Source: Candidatus Saccharimonadota bacterium
GTDB lineage: Bacteria; Patescibacteriota; Saccharimonadia; Saccharimonadales; UBA4665
DNA: 43,035 bases
Assembly: GCA_025927655.1 (NCBI GenBank)
Contig: JAICKY010000006.1
Coordinates: forward strand, 1-43,035
Reading direction: 5' to 3'
Positions 36,922 to 43,035 of this stretch are shown here, one piece after another (position 1 is the first letter of the stretch; every line of letters starts with the position of its first letter). Below the pieces are notes generated by a model. That model was not told the origin of the DNA. It made no database searches and saw only the letters and a program-made list of their open reading frames with translations. The translations under genes and the position numbers were made by a program.

Positions 36922-37207
36922 TCATCCTTTTAACTTTGAGTTGGTTGTCCTGAGTTTTTGGCACGTTTTTGAGCAAGTCCAGCGGTGCATAGCCATAGTC
37001 TTTTATACTATCTTCACGCATAACGTTCGTGAGACCGGTAACCTGGTTGGTTGACACCAGCCCGCTAACGTCAACAGCTGAAAGCTGTTCGACGTACTGC
37101 AAAATAGCACTCAGCTCTTCGCTGAATTCGGTAACTTCATCATCGCTCAAAGAAATCCGAGCTAACTGAGCAAGCTTTAAGACATCATCCCGTGTGAGTT
37201 TTGCCAT
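36914..37207 (-). CDS. gatC: Asp/Glu-tRNA(Asn/Gln) amidotransferase subunit C
   Basis: LTRDDVLKLAQLARISLSDDEVTEFSEELSAILQYVEQL; overlaps gatA start. Confidence 0.95.
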   Translation of the reverse strand: MAKLTRDDVLKLAQLARISLSDDEVTEFSEELSAILQYVEQLSAVDVSGLVSTNQVTGLTNVMREDSIKDYGYAPLDLLKNVPKTQDNQLKVKRMIG

Positions 37208-37401
37208 TTCTACTAGTATACAAATATAGGGGTATGTTTTAAAGATCTTTCTCTAAAATGCGCAGCGAAACAATTGTACCAGCAGATGTTGCACCCCAAA
37301 TTAGCTTTGTTACTTATGAGCCGGGGTTCGGATCCGCAGGCGGTCCGACAGTAGTTATCTGATCCTGTTCGGCAACGAGTGTGGTCATTACCCCTGCCGC
37401 A

Positions 37402-37491
37402 CTACGCCCGTTGGGATAACACGTCTGAGCCGCCAGTTTCGCCGCCTACGCCGTACACACTACTGGCACCAATGGTAAAAATCTGTTTCAT
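37402..37491 (-). pseudogene. N-terminal remnant of an SGNH/GDSL-type hydrolase
   Basis: Minus strand ATG...TAG encodes MKQIFTIGASSVYGVGGETGGSDVLSQRA*, like the block I GxSS start of SGNH hydrolases, then stop; following sequence is non-coding or frameshifted. Confidence 0.4.
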
Positions 37492-37500
37492 AGTTATGGC

Positions 37501-39468
37501 TTACTGGCCGGCTTTGATTTGAGCAATGAGGTCTCGGAGCTCGGCAGCTTGTTCGAACTGCAGGTTAGCAGCCGCTAAGTCCATCTGTGCACTCAAGTCT
37601 TTCAGCAAGCTGCCATATTCGTCTTTTGGAATCTTCTTCAGGTCCAGCTTAGCGCGCTTGGCTTCGTCGCCCACTGCCTCTACGCGCATACTTTCCTCTA
37701 CCGCCCGGTTGATACCTGTCGGAGTTATGCCGTGCTCGGTGTTGTAGTCTTCCTGGATTTTGCGGCGGCGGATTGTTTCGTCCATAGCGAATTTCATACT
37801 GTCGGTGATACGGTCGGCATACATAACCACGTGGCCCTCCACATGGCGAGCGGCACGACCGATGGTCTGAATAAGCGCCTGCTGGCTGCGCAAGAAGCCC
37901 TCTTTGTCGGCATCCAGTATCGCCACCAGACTGACTTCCGGCAAGTCCAAGCCTTCGCGCAGCAGGTTAATGCCGATCAGTACATCATACACACCCAGGC
38001 GCAAATCACGCAAAATGTCAGTACGGTCGAGCGTATCGACATCACTGTGCAGGTACGCTACTTTCATATTCAGCTCTTTCAGATATTCAGTCAGGTCCTC
38101 CGACATACGTTTGGTTAATGTGGTAACCAGCACGCGCTGGCGCTTTTCGACCGTCGCGCGGATTTCAGCAATTAAATCATCTATCTGGCCTTCTATAGGT
38201 CGGACCTCTATGGGTGGGTCGAGCAAGCCAGTCGGGCGGATAACCATTTGGGCCGGTTCAGGGCTGCGGCTCAGCTCATATTGGGCTGGCGTAGCGCTCA
38301 CATATACGACTTGGTTTACATGGCGCTCGAATTCTGTAAAGGTCAACGGGCGGTTATCGAGTGCGCTAGGCAGGCGGAACCCATGTTCGACCAGTACTTC
38401 TTTGCGTGCCCGGTCGCCGTTATACATGCCGCGCACCTGCGGGATGCTCATGTGACTCTCATCTACCAGCAGCAGATAGTCATCCGGGAAATAGTCCAGC
38501 AGCGTAGCTGGCTGCTCACCCTCTTCGCGGTTCGTCAGGTAACGGCTGTAGTTTTCGATGCCCTTCACGAAACCGGTTTGCTCGAGCATCTCCAGATCAA
38601 ACTTCGTCCGTTGTTCCAATCGCTGCGCTTCCACTAGCTTATTTTGCTTTTTGAATAGCTTTAGCCGGGCCTGTAGCTCCTGGTCTATATAGCCCAGCGC
38701 CACTTTGAGCTTGTCTTGCGGCGTTACATAGTGGCTGCCCGGGAAGATTTTATATTCGTCCAACTCCGCCAGAATTTCGCCGGTAAGCGGATCGATTTTA
38801 GTAATGCGGTCAACTTCATCACCGAAGAATTCCATGCGGTATGCCAATTCCTCGCCGGCCGGGAATACATCCACCACATCTCCGCGCACGCGGAAGGTGC
38901 TGCGGTGGAAATCGATGTCGTTGCGCTGATACTGGATATCGGTGAGCTGACGCAAAAACTTGTCGCGTACCCGGCGTTCGCCGCGTTTGACCTCTATCGA
39001 CAGGCCATCGTAATCTTCCACGCTGCCGATGCCGTATATGCAGCTCACACTGGCCACAATCAGCACGTCTTTGCGGCTGAGCAAGCTGTCGGTAGCGGCG
39101 TGGCGCAGCCGATCGATCTCTTCGTTGATGGCGCTGTCTTTTTCTATGTAGGTGTCACTGCGGGCAATATATGCTTCCGGCTGGTAGTAGTCGAAATAGC
39201 TGACAAAATAGTGAACGGCATTATTCGGGAAAAAATTCTTAAACTCGGCATACAGCTGAGCAGCAAGCGTTTTGTTGTGGCAGAGCACCAGCGTTGGCTT
39301 TTGGGTGTTCATGACCAGGTTGGACATGGCAAAGGTTTTGCCGGAACCAGTCACGCCCAGCAAGGTTTGCTCCTTTAGCCCTTTGTTCAGGCCGTCGGTT
39401 AGCTGTGCAATAGCAGCCGGCTGGTCTCCCGTCGGCTGATAGTTGCTCCGCAGTTCAAAATTACTCAC
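37501..39468 (-). CDS. uvrB: UvrABC system protein B
   Basis: [58 protein letters not shown]-terminal UVR motif. GTG start at 39468 preferred. Confidence 0.97.
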   Translation of the reverse strand: MSNFELRSNYQPTGDQPAAIAQLTDGLNKGLKEQTLLGVTGSGKTFAMSNLVMNTQKPTLVLCHNKTLAAQLYAEFKNFFPNNAVHYFVSYFDYYQPEAYIARSDTYIEKDSAINEEIDRLRHAATDSLLSRKDVLIVASVSCIYGIGSVEDYDGLSIEVKRGERRVRDKFLRQLTDIQYQRNDIDFHRSTFRVRGDVVDVFPAGEELAYRMEFFGDEVDRITKIDPLTGEILAELDEYKIFPGSHYVTPQDKLKVALGYIDQELQARLKLFKKQNKLVEAQRLEQRTKFDLEMLEQTGFVKGIENYSRYLTNREEGEQPATLLDYFPDDYLLLVDESHMSIPQVRGMYNGDRARKEVLVEHGFRLPSALDNRPLTFTEFERHVNQVVYVSATPAQYELSRSPEPAQMVIRPTGLLDPPIEVRPIEGQIDDLIAEIRATVEKRQRVLVTTLTKRMSEDLTEYLKELNMKVAYLHSDVDTLDRTDILRDLRLGVYDVLIGINLLREGLDLPEVSLVAILDADKEGFLRSQQALIQTIGRAARHVEGHVVMYADRITDSMKFAMDETIRRRKIQEDYNTEHGITPTGINRAVEESMRVEAVGDEAKRAKLDLKKIPKDEYGSLLKDLSAQMDLAAANLQFEQAAELRDLIAQIKAGQ

Positions 39469-39472
39469 GTAT

Positions 39473-40135
39473 CTATTGTAGCGTAGAAGTAGCCTGTATG
39501 TGGCTGACTGCAACAGAAAATGCCGCTTTGATGTTGGAATCCTTCACGACACCGATAGTATCTCCGCAGCCATCTTGTGGTTGCTCATAGTAAAAATAGT
39601 AGTTCCCGATTTTGACAGCTGTTGGATTCTCCGAGCGCAGGGTTTTGCCGGATAGCGGATCGGCGTCTGCATATGTAAACCTCCTGATTGCACCCATACT
39701 CACATCATTAGCCCGACATGCAGTACTAGACAACGAGTTTAGTGACAAATAGACACTGTCAGGCGCACCTGCTTTTACAGCATACGTCGCATCTGAAACT
39801 GTAGAAGTAAGGGGGATCTCTACGCCCCACTCTTTGATCGTCAGGTATTTTAAAGCCTCTGTAAAGGTTTTGCCGCTTTGGGTCACACACTGCGCAGGAT
39901 ATGTTTGTAGCAGCTTACTGCCGCCTGCTTTCTTACACGAATCAAAATCGGTTATCTGTGGTAACTTTGGCATGTCGCCCGAGACTTTATTGGCGCTCTT
40001 TAGGCTGGCATCCGCCAATTGTGCGCTATGGTACGCAAACCAAACCGTAAAACTTACTGCCGCCGCAACCACTACAGCCAGTACTGTTGCCATCGTCGTA
40101 ATCCGGGCACGTTTTTTGTGCGTTTTCACTTCCAT
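39473..40135 (-). CDS. Membrane-anchored extracytoplasmic protein with Cys-containing domain
   Basis: N-terminal TM ([22 protein letters not shown]), [30 protein letters not shown] motif, two further Cys. Confidence 0.55.
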   Translation of the reverse strand: MEVKTHKKRARITTMATVLAVVVAAAVSFTVWFAYHSAQLADASLKSANKVSGDMPKLPQITDFDSCKKAGGSKLLQTYPAQCVTQSGKTFTEALKYLTIKEWGVEIPLTSTVSDATYAVKAGAPDSVYLSLNSLSSTACRANDVSMGAIRRFTYADADPLSGKTLRSENPTAVKIGNYYFYYEQPQDGCGDTIGVVKDSNIKAAFSVAVSHIQATSTLQ

Positions 40136-40238
40136 CCCTCTTGTTTTAGCTTACTTACGATTATAGGGAGACCCGGCAAAAGCACAAGAGTTTTATGCCA
40201 AACCAGTCAATACACTCATGGTTTGCTATACTACCGGT

Positions 40239-41000
40239 ATGCAACCAAGCGATAGTCCCGCCAACATACCCAAGCGGGAAGTTATACAAAGAGAGCTCAT
40301 AAAAGAAACCTCTGAACGGCTTAGCCGCATCGATGCCGAATTCGCCGACGGATTTGAGTTTATAAACAAATACAACGATACCGTCTCGATCTTCGGTTCA
40401 GCCATGCCCTGGGACGAGCATAACGAGCAATACCAAAAGGCCCGGGATCTTGCGAAGCTGCTGTCCGACGACGGCTACAGTATCGTGACCGGCGGTGGTA
40501 ACGGCATCATGGAAGCAGGTGATCGCGGCGCACAGGAAGCTGGCGGGCACTCGCTGGGGCTCAATATTATGCTCCCGCGCGAACAAGGCCTCAACCCCTA
40601 CACCACCGACTCCATGACCTTCCGGTATTTCTTTACCCGTAAAGTTCTGTTGGCTTATGGTGCCATGGCATACATTTACTTTCCTGGCGGCTTCGGTACG
40701 TTCGACGAGCTGTTTGAAATTCTGACCCTTATCCAAACCAAAAAGATGCCGGCTGCACCGGTTATACTTATGGGCAGTGAATTCTGGACCGGCGTCGACC
40801 TGTTTATCCGAACTTACATGCTGAAAGAGTTCCATACTATTGCCGAGCAAGATCTGGACCTCTACCACATCACAGACGACATCATGGTCGTTAAGGCCCT
40901 AGTGGACGAGCATCGTGACAAAGCAAGTCCACTGGCATCACCAGAGGCGACAGAAGTTACGCCACTTTCACAAGAAGACCTGCTGCTTGGTGAACAATAG
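40239..41000 (+). CDS. LOG-family / TIGR00730-like Rossmann-fold protein
   Basis: VTGGGNGIMEAGDRGAQEAGG, RKVLLAYGAMAYIYFPGGFGTFDELFE (PGGxGTxxE). Start at 40239, after extended -10 TGCTATACT. Confidence 0.9.
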   Translation: MQPSDSPANIPKREVIQRELIKETSERLSRIDAEFADGFEFINKYNDTVSIFGSAMPWDEHNEQYQKARDLAKLLSDDGYSIVTGGGNGIMEAGDRGAQEAGGHSLGLNIMLPREQGLNPYTTDSMTFRYFFTRKVLLAYGAMAYIYFPGGFGTFDELFEILTLIQTKKMPAAPVILMGSEFWTGVDLFIRTYMLKEFHTIAEQDLDLYHITDDIMVVKALVDEHRDKASPLASPEATEVTPLSQEDLLLGEQ

Positions 41001-41016
41001 TTAGGACCGCTAGATA

Positions 41017-42249
41017 TTAATCAAACGCCAGTTCAGGTACCAGTTGCTCATCCAGTTTACCAAGTAGCAATGCTTGTAAGTTTTCCTGGTGCAGGTAGCG
41101 GGCCATAAGTTCACGGCTAAGCGTTGTACGCATGTGGTGCACGATCCGTTGGCCATAATCCAGCCCGTTACAAACGCTGAGTGCTACATCCAGCATATTG
41201 AGCGATACAGTCCGGGTATCTTCTAGCAGCGCCAGCAACTGGTTTCCCTGCCAAAATTCCAACGCAGGCGATAGTTGCGCCAGCATTGTTTCCGCATCAT
41301 GCCAGCTTAGGTCTTCGGGTTGTACGTGTGGTTCAAACACCTGGGGATAATACTGGAAATGCCCACGGCCATAAAACCATTGCACCATTTTCCATGGCAA
41401 TGGTTCGCCCGCTAGCTCCGCAGACGTTATCGGTTCGTGCAACATTGCATCAGCAAAGATTTCCCCGTAGTCTGGCTTGAACTGTTGTAACTTAAGGTAC
41501 GATCCAAGTGACCGCATGTCGTTCACGCTACTGACAGCCAGCAAAAGCGTGGTAATAGCCAGGCCCGAAAGGTCGTGTTCCAAAGGCAGGATTACTACCG
41601 AACCCAGTTCTGGAATGGCTAGGATGTTGTGTTTATGATGGGCGGTGTATTCAGCGGCAATTTCGGGCCAGTGTTTGGCTGTCGGCAGCAGAAAAACAGC
41701 TTTCTTTACTTCGAAATCACGCGGCTTCAACTTTTTGTATGCATCAATGCGCCGCCGCTGCCATTCTGGTGATTCTACAATGTTCACCGCCGCCAGCAGC
41801 TGTGCTACCGGTTCGTGTTTGATCATACTGTCCATGCTGCGGTAGCCGAGCTTCTTCATAGTAGCCTTGGGCTGGAGTTTTTTGAGCATGGCACGCAGCA
41901 CCGATTGTTTGATCACGAACGTCTGTGTGGGCAGCTTTAGCTTTCGCAGATGCGCGCACGCCGCCTCTAGCACTGCTTCCGGAGTTCCATCCGCCCGCAT
42001 ATTCAGCGAGGCGCGCACCTGAATCTCATCCCTTAGCAACCGGGCTTTTAGTGCAGCGTACAGCTCTTCGCCCGTTGTGTCGTGCGGGTCCAGCCCCAAA
42101 TCACGGATTTTGCCGCGTGTTTCGTTCACAATTTCCATCATCAGCCGGATATCAGCACCTGGCAGCCCAGCAGCCTGCTCCAGCCGCTGCAATTGCGCCC
42201 GAAACGCTGGCTCGGCGACCCCCATAAGCTGCGCAAGTACCCTCGACAT
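41017..42249 (-). CDS. Hypothetical protein, 410 aa
   Basis: Long ORF with coding-like composition and -10-like TATATA 5 nt upstream of ATG; no family recognised. Confidence 0.7.
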   Translation of the reverse strand: MSRVLAQLMGVAEPAFRAQLQRLEQAAGLPGADIRLMMEIVNETRGKIRDLGLDPHDTTGEELYAALKARLLRDEIQVRASLNMRADGTPEAVLEAACAHLRKLKLPTQTFVIKQSVLRAMLKKLQPKATMKKLGYRSMDSMIKHEPVAQLLAAVNIVESPEWQRRRIDAYKKLKPRDFEVKKAVFLLPTAKHWPEIAAEYTAHHKHNILAIPELGSVVILPLEHDLSGLAITTLLLAVSSVNDMRSLGSYLKLQQFKPDYGEIFADAMLHEPITSAELAGEPLPWKMVQWFYGRGHFQYYPQVFEPHVQPEDLSWHDAETMLAQLSPALEFWQGNQLLALLEDTRTVSLNMLDVALSVCNGLDYGQRIVHHMRTTLSRELMARYLHQENLQALLLGKLDEQLVPELAFD

Positions 42250-42323
42250 AGTTATATATAGATTACCACAAGCGGCATTCGGTTGGTAGCGTGTGTTTGG
42301 TCACTAGAGAGGGACTACTACAG

Positions 42324-42352
42324 AAAAGAGATAGCCGGCAGCTATCTCTTTT
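42324..42352. terminator. Bidirectional intrinsic terminator downstream of the PfkB-family kinase
   Basis: AAAAGAGATAGC-CGGCA-GCTATCTCTTTT, 12-bp stem. Confidence 0.9.
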
Positions 42353-42371
42353 ACGGTAGCGATCATGGAAT

Positions 42372-43035
42372 TTAGAACTTTTCGGCCTTGTACCAGTCCG
42401 GCGCTTTCGCCAGCCATTTCTCTAGTTCTTCCTCGGTTAATAGGCCTGCTCGGGCACCAGTCTTCTGCACGACGCTCATAGAATTAATAGGCGCCCACTG
42501 CAATGCGCTTTCCAGATTGTGGCCTTTGGCAAGTGCGGCCACGAATGTACTGGCAAAGGCATCGCCCGCCCCGGTGCGTTCAAATGGCGGTGCCGGGTCC
42601 GGGTAGAGCGGCATCTTTAGGCGGCTGTTGCCGTCGCTGGCATACGCACCAGCCGGTCCGTCGGTAATAACGGCGATTTTTACGCCCAGGGCGTGCATTT
42701 TATCGAACAGGCCGTGGATATCATCATAATTGCCACCGGTTACAAACACGGCTTCTTCGCGGTTCAGAACTAGCACTTCAGTACGAGCGTAGAGCCGTTT
42801 CAGACGTTCGGTACCGGCTTCCATCTGGAAGGTACCGGGCTGGAACGCCAACTTTACTTCCGGGTTGGCTTCCAGCCAGTCGGCAATCTGATCGTGATAC
42901 GGCATAGCGTGCTCAGAGATCGAACTAAAATACACCCACTTAGGAACTTCGTCCGGACGGAAGTGCGGCCAGTGGTACGGGTAGTCCCAGTGTTTAATCA
43001 GAATGGTGCGCTCTTCTTTGTACCACAGCACGTAA
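42372..43035 (-). CDS. PfkB-family carbohydrate kinase, N-terminus beyond window edge
   Basis: ERTGAGDAFASTFVAALAKG, VITDGPAGAYA, VLVLNREEA; frame open to the window edge. Confidence 0.88.
   Translation of the reverse strand, partial: YVLWYKEERTILIKHWDYPYHWPHFRPDEVPKWVYFSSISEHAMPYHDQIADWLEANPEVKLAFQPGTFQMEAGTERLKRLYARTEVLVLNREEAVFVTGGNYDDIHGLFDKMHALGVKIAVITDGPAGAYASDGNSRLKMPLYPDPAPPFERTGAGDAFASTFVAALAKGHNLESALQWAPINSMSVVQKTGARAGLLTEEELEKWLAKAPDWYKAEKF

Noticed and set aside
36356-37054. 232-aa plus-strand ORF opposite gatA/gatC
   Set aside because: Antisense shadow ORF with no recognisable motifs.
38716-39378. 220-aa plus-strand ORF opposite uvrB
   Set aside because: Antisense shadow ORF; uvrB is unambiguous on the minus strand.
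1-43035. CRISPR array or rRNA genes
   Set aside because: No regularly spaced direct repeats and no rRNA-like sequence were noticed on reading.
1-43035. Alternative genetic code (UGA recoded)
   Set aside because: Several well-supported genes end at TGA with correct C-termini (e.g. the 290-aa gene at 2276), so the standard bacterial code fits.

Overview
The 43 kb window looks chromosomal and is mostly housekeeping genes. Gene content and style suggest Candidatus Saccharibacteria/Patescibacteria (inference only; no database search was possible). Recognised genes include rsmD, recG, tyrS-murT-gatD, a class A PBP, radA, clpC with a CIRCE operator, nusA, an M1 aminopeptidase, yraN, rnhB, rplS, a PilB/GspE ATPase, a SpoU-type methylase, a CAP-domain protein, dnaE, AbiH, galU, gatCAB, uvrB, a LOG-family protein and a PfkB-family kinase (cut by the window edge). 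There is one tRNA, tRNA-Leu(UAG). I did not find a complete, obviously new multi-gene system. The most interesting signals are: (1) a repeated leaderless-start architecture, with a -10 box about 5-8 nt before the start codon at 11 genes, contrasting with a Shine-Dalgarno-led set; (2) a visibly GC-rich ~0.6 kb cassette encoding a small membrane protein, bracketed by 12-bp inverted repeats and followed by an 18-bp-stem hairpin; (3) a strong nusA-facing promoter followed almost at once by an intrinsic terminator; (4) a chain of hairpins between pilB and rplS (candidate ncRNA); (5) a membrane-anchored HEPN-like protein translationally coupled inside gatCAB; (6) an LMW-PTP/Nudix fusion; (7) a MurT lacking the Cys4 zinc ribbon; (8) a serine-recombinase remnant overlapping tRNA-Leu; (9) a stand-alone AbiH defence gene; (10) a perfect CIRCE whose 9-nt spacer holds the clpC -35 box.
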